This document shows, one piece after another, positions 43,604 to 53,018 of a stretch of 64,000 nucleotides of DNA. The notes beneath the pieces were generated by a model that was not told where the DNA came from, did no database searches, and saw nothing but the letters and a program-made list of their open reading frames with translations. The position numbers and the translations under genes are program-made. How positions within the stretch are numbered: position 1 is the stretch's first letter; every line of letters begins with the position of its first letter. Origin of the DNA: Lachnospiraceae bacterium (lineage in GTDB: Bacteria; Bacillota; Clostridia; Lachnospirales; Lachnospiraceae); assembly GCA_014804785.1 (NCBI GenBank), contig JAAUZD010000026.1:395216-459215 (forward strand), given 5' to 3'.

Positions 43604-45361
43604 ATGAACAAAATTTTAAAAAAATTAATGGTGCTGCTTGACCAGCGGCAGAAAAGAATTATGATAATTCTGGTTATAATGATGCTCATAGGAGCCGTAC
43701 TGGAAACCGCAGGTGTGGGAATGGTCATACCAGTGATGCAGATGGTGTTGGATGAGAATGCGGTAGCCAAAAATGAGTATCTGCAGATGCTCTGCGATAT
43801 TTTACACATTGCCCATGATGACAGCAGAACTTTGATTATTATCACAATGCTGGCGCTCATCATGGTTTTTGTAGTGAAAAATATCTTTTTGTTCTTTCAG
43901 CAGAAGGCGCAGCTTAAGTTTGTCTACACAAACCAGTTCGCCACATCCAGAAGAATGATGATTAATTTTATGCAGCGTCCCTATGAATATTATTTGAATG
44001 CAGATACCTCGGTGATTCAAAGAAGCATTACTTCCGATGTGAATAATATGTATGGGCTGATTTTGTCACTTTTGCAGCTCTTTAGTGAGGCAATTGTATT
44101 CATATGCCTTGTAGGGGTCAGCTTTGTGACAGATATATGGATGACCATTACGGTGACAGTGGTATTGGTTGCGGCACTTGCAGTCATTAAGTGTTTCTTG
44201 AAACCCATTATGAAAAAGGCGGGAGAGGAAAACCAGGATTATTATAGCGGATTGTACAAGTGGATCGATCAGTCTGTTATGGGAATCAAGGAAATCAAGA
44301 TTGCCAATAAAGAAAATTATTTTATCAATGAATATGCCAAATGCGGAGCCGGATATGTAAGTGCGGTGCAGAGATATAATCTTTACAATGCAACCCCCAG
44401 ACTTTTGATTGAAACCCTTGCCATAGCCGGTATGATTTTTTATATGATGTTTCAACTGTTAAGGGGAACTGCGGTGACGGATATCATGCCCCAAGTGATG
44501 GCGTTGGGAGTGGCGGCGATGCGTCTAATTCCGTGCGCCAACAGAATCAACAATCACCTGACCTCTATCTCTTACTTCGAGCCTTTTTTTATGGGGGTAA
44601 GCGATAACCTTCAAGAGGAAATCAGGGATGAATCAATTGATTATGATGAAAACACCTATCAGAAGAAAGTGGAAGTTGAAAAGCTGAACATTGAAAAGAA
44701 GATTGAGCTTAAGGATATTGTTTTCAAGTATCCCAATACAGAGGTGTTTATTTTCAATCATGCCAATATGGAGATACCAATTGGACAGGCGGTAGGAATC
44801 GTGGGAACTTCCGGTGCGGGTAAGACGACGGTGGTGGATATTCTGCTTGGACTTTTAAAAGTGCAGGAGGGGCAGATTCTGGCTGACGGTTTGGAGGTCC
44901 GGGAACATTATCAGTCATGGCTCAAGAACATTGGTTATATTCCTCAGACGATTTTCATGATAGATTCCACCATACGCAAAAATGTGGCTTTCGGCGTTGC
45001 AGATGAAGATATTGATGATGAAAAGGTGTGGCGGGCGCTTAAGGAAGCCCAGTTGGATGAGTTTGTAAAAGGACTTCCGGAAGGACTCGACACCAGCATT
45101 GGGGAGAGAGGCATCCGCATCTCCGGCGGACAGAGGCAGAGAATCGGCATTGCCAGAGCATTGTTTGAAGATCCGGAAGTGCTTGTCTTAGATGAGGCGA
45201 CTTCTGCGCTTGACAATGAAACGGAGGCAGCAATCATGGATTCCATTAACCGGCTCCATGGAAAGAAAACGCTTGTTATTATTGCTCATCGTCTGCAGAC
45301 CATTGAAAAATGTGATATGGTCTATCGGGTAGAGAATGGAAAAGTAACTAGAGAACGATAA
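43604..45361 (+). CDS. PglK-like ABC flippase/exporter
   Basis: 585 residues: six membrane spans (about 20-310) fused to an ATPase domain (about 355-585) with Walker A GTSGAGKTTVVD, signature ISGGQRQRIGIARAL and Walker B VLVLDEATSALD. The membrane domain (GAVLETAGVGMVIPVMQMVL, RPYEYYLN, GIKEIKIANKE) resembles PglK/WlaB, which flips lipid-linked oligosaccharides, more than drug exporters. In this cluster it is the only candidate for moving the finished glycan across the membrane, since no Wzx/Wzy is visible. It starts a long rightward series of glycan genes. Confidence 0.85.
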   Translation: MNKILKKLMVLLDQRQKRIMIILVIMMLIGAVLETAGVGMVIPVMQMVLDENAVAKNEYLQMLCDILHIAHDDSRTLIIITMLALIMVFVVKNIFLFFQQKAQLKFVYTNQFATSRRMMINFMQRPYEYYLNADTSVIQRSITSDVNNMYGLILSLLQLFSEAIVFICLVGVSFVTDIWMTITVTVVLVAALAVIKCFLKPIMKKAGEENQDYYSGLYKWIDQSVMGIKEIKIANKENYFINEYAKCGAGYVSAVQRYNLYNATPRLLIETLAIAGMIFYMMFQLLRGTAVTDIMPQVMALGVAAMRLIPCANRINNHLTSISYFEPFFMGVSDNLQEEIRDESIDYDENTYQKKVEVEKLNIEKKIELKDIVFKYPNTEVFIFNHANMEIPIGQAVGIVGTSGAGKTTVVDILLGLLKVQEGQILADGLEVREHYQSWLKNIGYIPQTIFMIDSTIRKNVAFGVADEDIDDEKVWRALKEAQLDEFVKGLPEGLDTSIGERGIRISGGQRQRIGIARALFEDPEVLVLDEATSALDNETEAAIMDSINRLHGKKTLVIIAHRLQTIEKCDMVYRVENGKVTRER

Positions 45362-45414
45362 AAGATGGCGTAAGGTTAGATTTGACCGAAAATAAGTGGA
45401 AGGGAGATGGAAAA

Positions 45415-46536
45415 GTGGTACGAAGCAAGCGCATGGCGAACTACGAATTACTGAGGATTCTGGCCATGGTCATGGTGGTTGTCATGCATTTTTTGGCGCA
45501 TGCAGACGATCTCCCTGTACTTGATGTACCTCTCGATGCGGTCAGGATCATTGGCGCGTTGCTGGAGGCTTTCTGCCTGGTAGCTGTGAATACTTATGTG
45601 TTCATCAGCGGATATTTTGGTGTGAAAAGTAACTTTAAGCCAGGGAAGGCAGTGAATCTTTTGTGCCAGATTTGGTTTTATGCGCTGCTTATTCCGTTAG
45701 TTTTTTTCTTTGCAGGTGTTCCGACGGTGGCACAGGAGCAGGGAATATATGGGCTGGTCCAATATCTTTTTCCCATCGAAACAGAGCACTATTGGTTTGC
45801 AACTTCCTATTTTATGCTGTATCTTCTGTCGCCGATACTGAATGTGGCAGTAAAGAATATGTCCAAAAAACAGCTTCAGATTGCTATAGGCAGTCTTTTG
45901 ATTTTGTTCAGCGGAATAAAGAGCATCAGCCCGATTGTATTTGCTTTTGACAGATATGGGTACGACCTTCCATGGTTTATCTGTGTGTATCTGACTGCGG
46001 CATATTTTAGCTTGTACGGATCGAATTTTTTTGAAAAAAAAGGTTGGTTTGTCTATATAGGGAGTTGTCTGCTTGGCTTTACTATCAATCTTGCCATGTG
46101 GGTGTTAAGTCAGAAATGGGATAGTTTTAGCTACTATTTTACAGTTCCCTTTCATTATAACTTTATTTTCTGCCTGACGGGAGCGATTGGATTATTCTAC
46201 GGGTTTTCTAACATTTCCATAAAGGAAGGATGGATAGCGGAGAGGATACGGAAGATAGGAAGTTTATGCTTTGGGGTCTATCTGCTTCATGAACATATCG
46301 ATCTTCGTTTTTTGTGGTACGGATGGATCAGACAGATGATCAATCCGGGAGGAAAGGATGGACTTGGATTTTTCTTTTGGGAATTGATTTGCTGTGTTGT
46401 GATTCTTTTTGTTATGGGAATTATCATAGACTGGTTAAGGAGCAGATTGTTTTCAATTTCAATTACATTCATGATAGGTAAGACGAAACTCTATCAATGG
46501 GTGAAAGAACTGGATCAGGCATTTCAGACGAAATGA
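45415..46536 (+). CDS. Membrane acyltransferase (acyltransferase_3, OafA-like)
   Basis: 373 residues from GTG 45415, placed 5 bases after AGGGAGATGG; the track's TTG lacks a site. About ten spans. The N-terminal block NYELLRILAMVMVVVMHFLAH holds the family's conserved Arg and His, and FCLVAVNTYVFISGYFGV and FGVYLLHEH also match. Such proteins move acetyl or other acyl groups onto exported polysaccharides. O-acetylation of the cluster's glycan or nonulosonic acid is likely. Confidence 0.88.
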   Translation: MVRSKRMANYELLRILAMVMVVVMHFLAHADDLPVLDVPLDAVRIIGALLEAFCLVAVNTYVFISGYFGVKSNFKPGKAVNLLCQIWFYALLIPLVFFFAGVPTVAQEQGIYGLVQYLFPIETEHYWFATSYFMLYLLSPILNVAVKNMSKKQLQIAIGSLLILFSGIKSISPIVFAFDRYGYDLPWFICVYLTAAYFSLYGSNFFEKKGWFVYIGSCLLGFTINLAMWVLSQKWDSFSYYFTVPFHYNFIFCLTGAIGLFYGFSNISIKEGWIAERIRKIGSLCFGVYLLHEHIDLRFLWYGWIRQMINPGGKDGLGFFFWELICCVVILFVMGIIIDWLRSRLFSISITFMIGKTKLYQWVKELDQAFQTK

Positions 46537-46552
46537 CAGAAAGGAAAGGCGG

Positions 46553-48406
46553 ATGAACAATAGGATAACAGGTGTGTCTATTGGGGAGAAGCTGATGAAA
46601 GTTTCTGAAAAAAAAGAATTTCAAAGGATACAGCATATTTTACAGGCGGTTGTTTTCCCGTTGATTTTATTGTTGTTTCCGCTGATAAAGATCAGTCAGG
46701 GGATTGATTTGACGGATACGGGTTACAGTCTTGGGAACTATCGGTTCTTTGGGCAGATAGGCGGGGTTTGGGTGCTCCTCACCTTTCTTTCTAATGCGGC
46801 GGGAGCACTGCTTACAAAACTGCCCATGGGCGGAACAATGATGGGAATGAAGCTTTACACATCTCTTATCGTCAGCCTCATGGCACTTTTAGGGTATCGT
46901 TTCTTTAAGACGAAAATGCCGGCATGGCTGGCTTTTGTGGGTGAGATTGCGGCAATCGGCTTTTGCTGGTGCCCTGCGGTAATTTTATACAATTATCTCA
47001 CTTATCTGTTGTTTATTTCAGGGGCGATTCTGTTATTCAGGGGGCTGGCAGGGAAACGACCTGTCTGCCTGGTATTGGCAGGAGGGATTCTGGGATTAAA
47101 TGTGTGGGTGCGTTTCCCTAATAATATTCTGGAAGCCTCCTTGATTGTGGCAGTCTGGTATTATGGAGTATTGAAAAAGAAATCCCTTAAGCAGATTTTG
47201 GGGGAGAGCGGACTGTGCATAGCCGGTTATCTGTTTTCTTTTGCCGCGATGTTGGTAGTGATTTCTGCACTTTATGGATCCGGCGTTCTGACAGATATGA
47301 TAACAGGTGTTCTTGACATGGCAGGAAGCGCTTCGGACTATACATTGGGGGAAATGCTGATTGCGATTTTGGATGCTTATCTGCATGGCTTTAAGTGGAT
47401 GCTTTATATGATCTTATGCATTCTTCCTGGAATTCCGTTCCTTGTAATCAAAGAAGAGCGGTTCCTTGGAATAAGGAAGATAATTTACTGTATCTGCATT
47501 CCGTTTTTGTTTGTTGTATTGGGGAAATGGGGAATGTTTAATTTCAAATATTATCAAAAAGAAGCAGCGCTGCAGTGGGGAGCAGTCTTTCTGCTTGTTG
47601 CATTTGTTGTTCTTCTCTGGATGCTTTATACAAGAATGCTGGATGCAAATTGGCGCCTGATTGGATGTATTGCCCTATTGATGATTCTTGTTACACCCCT
47701 CGGAAGTAATAATCATATCTGGCCGGTGCTGAACAACTTGTTTTTTGTTGTGCCAATTATCTTTTGGATGGTTTATCGCTTCGTCAGATGGGGAAGGATT
47801 TATCTGGATGCTTCTGAAAAAGTGCCGCTTTTTCCTGTGAAGGCTATGACGGCAGGAATCCTGCTGGCTTTCTTTATACAAAGTGTTGGAATTGGCTGTG
47901 CTTATGTTTTCCTTGACGGAGAGGGCGGTGAGAGGAGAATGTATAAGGTGTCCGATAATCCGGTGCTGCATGGGATGTATACAAATGAGATGAATGCCGA
48001 GACCTTGGAAGAAATCAATGCCTATATGGTGGAAAATAAATCCCTATATGAGGATAAAAAGATGATTCTCTATGGAAATATTCCGGGGCTTGCCTATTAT
48101 CTTGATAAAGCACCGGCAGTCTATACCACCTGGCCGGATTTGAATACCAGTTCCTTATCTCAGCTTGTGGATGAACTTCAAGGGATATCTGATGGAATCA
48201 GGGCAGGGGATGCGCAGCGCCCGCTGGTTATTATGACACCTGCCATCGATGCATATTTATCTGGTAACTCCGATGCTATTGCATTCTGGGGAGCGGATAA
48301 GGAAAATTATGACCAGGATGAAAAATTAGGTGCTATCCGTTATTTTATGGAGGAGAATGGCTATAGCCAGGTTTTTTCAAATGAGGCATTTGTGATATAT
48401 GAGTAA
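46553..48406 (+). CDS. Large polytopic membrane protein, GT-C-like
   Basis: 617 residues with roughly twelve spans to ~440 and a C-terminal extracytoplasmic part. After the first span comes ISQGIDLTDTGYSLGNYRFF, an acidic loop in the position of the catalytic Asp of GT-C glycosyltransferases. The C-terminal domain includes MILYGNIPGLAYYLDKAPAV. I do not recognise a named family. By architecture and context it would act on a lipid-linked sugar or polymer outside the membrane. Ribosome binding site GAAAGGAAAGGCGG. Confidence 0.65.
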   Translation: MNNRITGVSIGEKLMKVSEKKEFQRIQHILQAVVFPLILLLFPLIKISQGIDLTDTGYSLGNYRFFGQIGGVWVLLTFLSNAAGALLTKLPMGGTMMGMKLYTSLIVSLMALLGYRFFKTKMPAWLAFVGEIAAIGFCWCPAVILYNYLTYLLFISGAILLFRGLAGKRPVCLVLAGGILGLNVWVRFPNNILEASLIVAVWYYGVLKKKSLKQILGESGLCIAGYLFSFAAMLVVISALYGSGVLTDMITGVLDMAGSASDYTLGEMLIAILDAYLHGFKWMLYMILCILPGIPFLVIKEERFLGIRKIIYCICIPFLFVVLGKWGMFNFKYYQKEAALQWGAVFLLVAFVVLLWMLYTRMLDANWRLIGCIALLMILVTPLGSNNHIWPVLNNLFFVVPIIFWMVYRFVRWGRIYLDASEKVPLFPVKAMTAGILLAFFIQSVGIGCAYVFLDGEGGERRMYKVSDNPVLHGMYTNEMNAETLEEINAYMVENKSLYEDKKMILYGNIPGLAYYLDKAPAVYTTWPDLNTSSLSQLVDELQGISDGIRAGDAQRPLVIMTPAIDAYLSGNSDAIAFWGADKENYDQDEKLGAIRYFMEENGYSQVFSNEAFVIYE

Positions 48407-48487
48407 TGGTATGAGGGAAGCTAAGTAGCCGATTATTTTGAAAAAACATATTAAACAACGGGTGAAATTTAAAATGGAGGAGCGATT

Positions 48488-49618
48488 ATGATTCGGTTCA
48501 ATGTACCGCCCTACACGGGAAGAGAAATAGAGAATATACAGAAGGCAATAGAGAATATGCACATTTGCGGCGACGGAATATTTACCAGCAAATGCAGTGA
48601 ATATTTGGAGAAGACTACCGGGACTGCAAGATGCCTTCTGACTACTTCCTGCACCCATGCGCTTGAGATGGCAGCACTTTTGTGCGATATTAAGGAAGGG
48701 GATGAGGTGATCCTCCCCTCTTATACCTTTGTCTCTACAGCAGATGCTTTTGTACTGCGTGGGGCAAAGGTGGTGTTCGTGGATATCAGACCGGACACCA
48801 TGAATATAGATGAAACACTGATTGAAGATGCGATTACGGAAAAGACCAAAGCGATAGCCCTGGTTCACTATGCAGGGATAGCCTGTGAAATGGACGTCAT
48901 TATGGACATTGCCAGAAGGCATCACCTTATGGTAGTGGAAGACGCTGCCCAGGCAATCATGTGTACTTATAAGGGACAACCCCTTGGCACAATTGGGGAT
49001 TTTGGCTGTTACAGCTTCCATGAGACAAAGAATTTCAGCATGGGAGAAGGAGGCGCACTTTTAATCCGCGATGCGAGATATATTGAGGATGCAGAAATCC
49101 TGCGGGAGAAAGGGACGGACAGAAGCAAATATTTCAGAGGACAGGTGGATAAGTACCGGTGGCAAAATTTTGGCTCTTCTTATCTTCCCAGCGACATGAA
49201 TGCAGCATATCTCTATACCCAGCTTGAGATTGCTGATGAAATCAACGATGCCCGTCTTGCAAGATGGAATCAGTATTATGAATTATTATCCCCGCTTGCG
49301 GAGACGGGGAAAATAGAACTTCCGGTGGTGCCAGAGGGATGTGTGCACAATGGACACATGTTCTATATTAAGACGAAAGATATGGAGGAACGCACCCGAT
49401 TGATTGCATTTTTAAAGGAAAATGATATTTTTTCTGTATTCCATTATGTACCGCTTCATTCGGCGCCTGCCGGAATCAAATTCGGCAGATTTCACGGAGA
49501 AGACAGGTATACCACTAAAGAGAGCGAGAGATTGCTGCGGCTTCCCATGTTCTATCAGCTGACTGGGGAGCAGAGCGATTATATTGCAGGAAAAGTAAAG
49601 GAATTTTATGGATATTAG
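48488..49618 (+). CDS. wecE: WecE/RffA-type dTDP-sugar 4-aminotransferase
   Basis: 376 residues, DegT/DnrJ family but distinct from PseC. MIRFNVPPYTGREIENI, CTHALEMAALLCDI, PSYTFVSTADAFVLRGAKVVF, the PLP-lysine block YSFHETKNFSMGEGGALLI and LPSDMNAAYLYTQLE match WecE, which makes dTDP-4-amino-4,6-dideoxygalactose (Fuc4N) from the 4-keto sugar. A GNAT acetyltransferase two genes on could finish Fuc4NAc as WecD does. The rml genes that supply the dTDP-sugar are not in the window. Consensus GGAGG ribosome site. Confidence 0.88.
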   Translation: MIRFNVPPYTGREIENIQKAIENMHICGDGIFTSKCSEYLEKTTGTARCLLTTSCTHALEMAALLCDIKEGDEVILPSYTFVSTADAFVLRGAKVVFVDIRPDTMNIDETLIEDAITEKTKAIALVHYAGIACEMDVIMDIARRHHLMVVEDAAQAIMCTYKGQPLGTIGDFGCYSFHETKNFSMGEGGALLIRDARYIEDAEILREKGTDRSKYFRGQVDKYRWQNFGSSYLPSDMNAAYLYTQLEIADEINDARLARWNQYYELLSPLAETGKIELPVVPEGCVHNGHMFYIKTKDMEERTRLIAFLKENDIFSVFHYVPLHSAPAGIKFGRFHGEDRYTTKESERLLRLPMFYQLTGEQSDYIAGKVKEFYGY

Positions 49619-51434
49619 GAATCAGCTAAAGAAGAAAGAAAACTGGATGATTGCGGTTGCGGCGATTGTGGTCCTTTGCCTGCTTGTAGGAATACGGTTT
49701 GATTATTTCTATGATTTAAATGATGATGTACTGATGAAGGACATTCTTGCAGGGATCTATACAGGCACGCCGGAGGGGCACAATATACAGATGTTGTGGC
49801 TCGTCAGTGCCTTTATCAGCTTGTTTTACAGGGCGGTAAGGTTTCTTCCTTGGTATGGGATTTTTCTGTGTGTTTGTCATTTTGGAAGCTTTTTCTTGAT
49901 TCTAAAGCGAAGCCTTGATTTTTCCAGAACAGTCGTTGGAAAACTGGCGGTGGCTTTGGCGGAGACGCTGTTATTCGGGGGATTGTTCCTTGAACATCTG
50001 GTGTTTGCTCAGTATACAGTGACCTGCACTTTCCTTGCTGCGGCGGCAGCTTTCTTATTTTATACTACGGATATAGAACTTGCCTGTAAAGCATTCGTCA
50101 AAAAGAATGTGCCGGTGGCTTTGCTTGTTTCGATAGCTTATTTAATCCGTTCAGAGATGCTGCTTTTGGTGCTTCCGATGATCTGCGTGGCAGGAGTGGC
50201 AAAATGGGGAAGTGAGAGCCGGATTTTTACCAAGGAGCATGTCGTCAAATATTTTGCTGTTATCGGAATGATTCTGGCAGGCATTGGAATTGGACAGCTT
50301 ACCCACATGGCTGCTTATGGTTCGGCACAGTGGCGTACTTTTACGGAGTTTTTTGATAACAGGACGGAGTTATATGATTTTCAGGAAATTCCTTCTTATG
50401 CGGAAAATCAGGCATTTTATGAAAGCATTGGGCTGAGCGAGAGTGAAAAGATTCTCCTTGACAACTACAATTTTGGTATGGACGAAGAGATTGACGAGCT
50501 TATGGTCGGTCAAATTGCAGAGTATGCGGGAACGAACAGGAGTGTCCAAAAGCCGTTTTTAGAAAAACTGCCTGAAAAGTTGAAAGACTATGTGTATCGT
50601 TTTACCAGCGGCAAGGGAAGAACGGGAAGTGATTATCCATGGAATGTTATGGTGATACTTGGATATATGGCGGTGTTCCTTACAGCAATTCCCAGAAAAT
50701 ATTCAAAAGAGCGGATTCAGGACGCAGGGCACAGGACTTATGTGAAAAACATTCTGGGGGTATCCTGGAAGCTGATTTTTCTTTTTGCGGTGCGTACCGT
50801 ATTATGGATGTTCATTTTGATGCGGGAGCGTGCGCCGGAGAGAATTACTCATTCCCTGTATTTGATGGAGTTCTGCATCCTGACAGCCATGGTATTTGCG
50901 CAGTATGGCGGCATCTGCTATGTCAGAACGAGAAAGATGATGGGAGCAGTTCTTACTGTGGCGGCTGGTATTATGGCAGTGATGATGCTTCCTGACAGCA
51001 TTGAGACGGTCTCCGAAAGCCAAATCCGTAGGGAAGAGGTGAATGGGCTCTACAGAGAGCTTTACGATCAGCTTTCAAGTGGTGAGAACAAAGAAAATTT
51101 TTATCTGATAGACGTTTACTCTTCGGTTTCTTATTCCGGAGTACCTTATTCGGAAAAAATGTTTGCGGATGTGGACAATTCATTGGACAATTATGATATT
51201 ATGGGAGGGTGGGCATGTAAAAGCCCTCTCCAGAGAAAAAAGTTGGCATGTTTTGAAATCGAAAGTATGGAGCAGGCTTTAAAGGATAGGGAAGATGTAT
51301 ATTTTGTCCGCATGAAGAGCGAGGATATGCAGTGGCTCTTTGATTATTATGAGAATCATGGAACTCCCATAGAGGTAAATTTATTAGATACAATAGCAGA
51401 TGTTTTTGAAATATATGCGGTATCAGCCAGATGA
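49608..51434 (+). CDS. Large polytopic membrane protein, GT-C-like
   Basis: 608 residues, overlapping the wecE end by 11 bases. About ten spans. The first extracytoplasmic loop reads FDYFYDLNDDVLMKDILAGI, with acidic residues where GT-C enzymes have their catalytic Asp. A long loop (about 235-335) and a C-terminal soluble part follow. No named family recognised. Coupling to wecE suggests it handles the amino sugar that wecE helps make. Confidence 0.65.
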   Translation: MDIRNQLKKKENWMIAVAAIVVLCLLVGIRFDYFYDLNDDVLMKDILAGIYTGTPEGHNIQMLWLVSAFISLFYRAVRFLPWYGIFLCVCHFGSFFLILKRSLDFSRTVVGKLAVALAETLLFGGLFLEHLVFAQYTVTCTFLAAAAAFLFYTTDIELACKAFVKKNVPVALLVSIAYLIRSEMLLLVLPMICVAGVAKWGSESRIFTKEHVVKYFAVIGMILAGIGIGQLTHMAAYGSAQWRTFTEFFDNRTELYDFQEIPSYAENQAFYESIGLSESEKILLDNYNFGMDEEIDELMVGQIAEYAGTNRSVQKPFLEKLPEKLKDYVYRFTSGKGRTGSDYPWNVMVILGYMAVFLTAIPRKYSKERIQDAGHRTYVKNILGVSWKLIFLFAVRTVLWMFILMRERAPERITHSLYLMEFCILTAMVFAQYGGICYVRTRKMMGAVLTVAAGIMAVMMLPDSIETVSESQIRREEVNGLYRELYDQLSSGENKENFYLIDVYSSVSYSGVPYSEKMFADVDNSLDNYDIMGGWACKSPLQRKKLACFEIESMEQALKDREDVYFVRMKSEDMQWLFDYYENHGTPIEVNLLDTIADVFEIYAVSAR

Positions 51435-51495
51435 GGGAGACGATTGAAAGGCTCATTCATGCAGCAGTGTAGAGGCGGTGCATAGGGGTATAGAT

Positions 51496-52062
51496 ATGGA
51501 AATAAGAGACAAAGATAAGAAAACGCGTGTTATAAATGGGGCGGATATTGTACTGCGTCTGATGAAGGAAGAAGATACAGACTTGATTATTAAATGGCGC
51601 AACACAGAGTTTGTCCGCCGGAACTTTATCTATCAGGAACTTTTTACCAGACAGGGACATGAAAACTGGGTAAAAACCATGATTGATACCGGAAGGGTGG
51701 TACAGTTCATTATATTAAGAAAAATGGATGACAAACCAGTAGGAAGTGTTTATTTAAGGGATATTGACAGAACTCACAGCAAAGCAGAATATGGTATCTT
51801 TATAGGGGAAAAAGAGGCTCTTGGGAAAGGATACGGCACTCAGGCAGCCCGAATGATGATAGAATATGCTTTCCACGAAGAGGGACTTCATAAATTGATG
51901 CTGCGGGTGCTTGCAGAGAATGTGCGTGCAAGAAGAAGCTATGAAAAGGCAGGATTTGTCAGGGAAGCCCATTTAAAGGATGAGGTTTTTCTGGATGGAC
52001 GTTATCAGGATGTAATTTATATGGCGGTCATAAATGATAAGGGACAGGAGGCTTTTGCGTGA
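51496..52062 (+). CDS. GNAT acetyltransferase (PseH- or WecD-like)
   Basis: 188 residues from ATG 51496 (GTG 51478 is an alternative). GNAT fold with IVLRLMKEEDTDLIIKWRN, the acetyl-CoA loop GEKEALGKGYGTQAARMM and ENVRARRSYEKAGFVREA. The pathway genes nearby require two N-acetyltransfers: PseH for the pseudaminic acid route and WecD for Fuc4NAc. This is the only GNAT in the cluster and could be either. It could also be a RimJ-type protein acetyltransferase, which is less likely here. The next gene's GTG overlaps its stop. Confidence 0.75.
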   Translation: MEIRDKDKKTRVINGADIVLRLMKEEDTDLIIKWRNTEFVRRNFIYQELFTRQGHENWVKTMIDTGRVVQFIILRKMDDKPVGSVYLRDIDRTHSKAEYGIFIGEKEALGKGYGTQAARMMIEYAFHEEGLHKLMLRVLAENVRARRSYEKAGFVREAHLKDEVFLDGRYQDVIYMAVINDKGQEAFA

Positions 52063-53018
52063 AAAAACTGGTCAGCTTCGTGATTCCCTGTTACCGTTCC
52101 GAGGCAACATTGCCCGGTGTGGTGAAGGAAATCCGGGAAACAATGGAAAAACTGGATAATTATGCATATGAGGTAGTGCTGGTGAATGATTGTTCTCCCG
52201 ACAATACTTTTAAATGTATCAGAAAATTGTGTCAGGAAAATGATGAGATCACAGGCATTGATTTGGCAAAGAATTTTGGTCAGCACAATGCGCTGATGGC
52301 AGGATTTCACTATATTAAAGGGGACATTATCGTCTGTCTGGATGATGACGGACAAACACCTGCAAATGAGGTGGACAAGCTGCTTCGGGGAATTGAGGAA
52401 GGGGCGGATGTGGTATATGCAAAATACAATCACAAGCACCATTCTGGCTTTCGCAACTGGGGAAGCCGTGTTAATGAATTGATGACACGTGTTATGCTTG
52501 GAAAACCCAAGCATTTGTATCTTTCCAGCTATTTTGCAGCGCGGCGATTTGTAGTGAATGAAATGATTCGTTATGAATATGCCTATCCCTATGTGATTGG
52601 GCTGGTTCTGCGCGCCACAAAGAATATTATAAATGTGGAGGTGGAACACCGGGACAGGCAGGCAGGAACTTCAGGTTATACTTTGGGGAAACTGCTGAAC
52701 CTGTGGTTCAACGGTTTCACGGCTTTTAGTGTAAAGCCCTTGAGGATTGCCACTGTAAGCGGTGCGGTCTGTGCTTTTGTAGGGTTCTTATATGGAATTT
52801 ATACAATAATTAAGAAGATCTTTATCAATCCTCCCGGTCTGGTGACGGGTTTCAGCGGCTTAATGTCTGTGCTGGTATTTATGGGGGGGATGTTGATGCT
52901 CATGATGGGGCTGGTAGGTGAATATATGGGGAGAATGTATATTTCCATGAACAATTCTCCGCAGTTCGTGATACGGGAGATGACGGGGGAGAGAAAAAAA
53001 GAGGATGAAGGGAAATGA
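52059..53018 (+). CDS. GT2 polyprenyl-phosphate glycosyltransferase (GtrB/ArnC-like)
   Basis: 319 residues. GT-A domain with LVSFVIPCYRSEATLPGVV, VLVNDCSPDNTFKCIR, DLAKNFGQHNALMAGFHYIK and CLDDDGQTPA, then two C-terminal spans (about 230-300). This layout matches enzymes that charge undecaprenyl phosphate with a single sugar or sugar derivative. GTG start overlapping the GNAT stop (GTGA). The polytopic protein after it overlaps its end, suggesting a carrier-loading plus transfer pair as in gtrB/gtrC systems. Confidence 0.88.
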   Translation: MKKLVSFVIPCYRSEATLPGVVKEIRETMEKLDNYAYEVVLVNDCSPDNTFKCIRKLCQENDEITGIDLAKNFGQHNALMAGFHYIKGDIIVCLDDDGQTPANEVDKLLRGIEEGADVVYAKYNHKHHSGFRNWGSRVNELMTRVMLGKPKHLYLSSYFAARRFVVNEMIRYEYAYPYVIGLVLRATKNIINVEVEHRDRQAGTSGYTLGKLLNLWFNGFTAFSVKPLRIATVSGAVCAFVGFLYGIYTIIKKIFINPPGLVTGFSGLMSVLVFMGGMLMLMMGLVGEYMGRMYISMNNSPQFVIREMTGERKKEDEGK

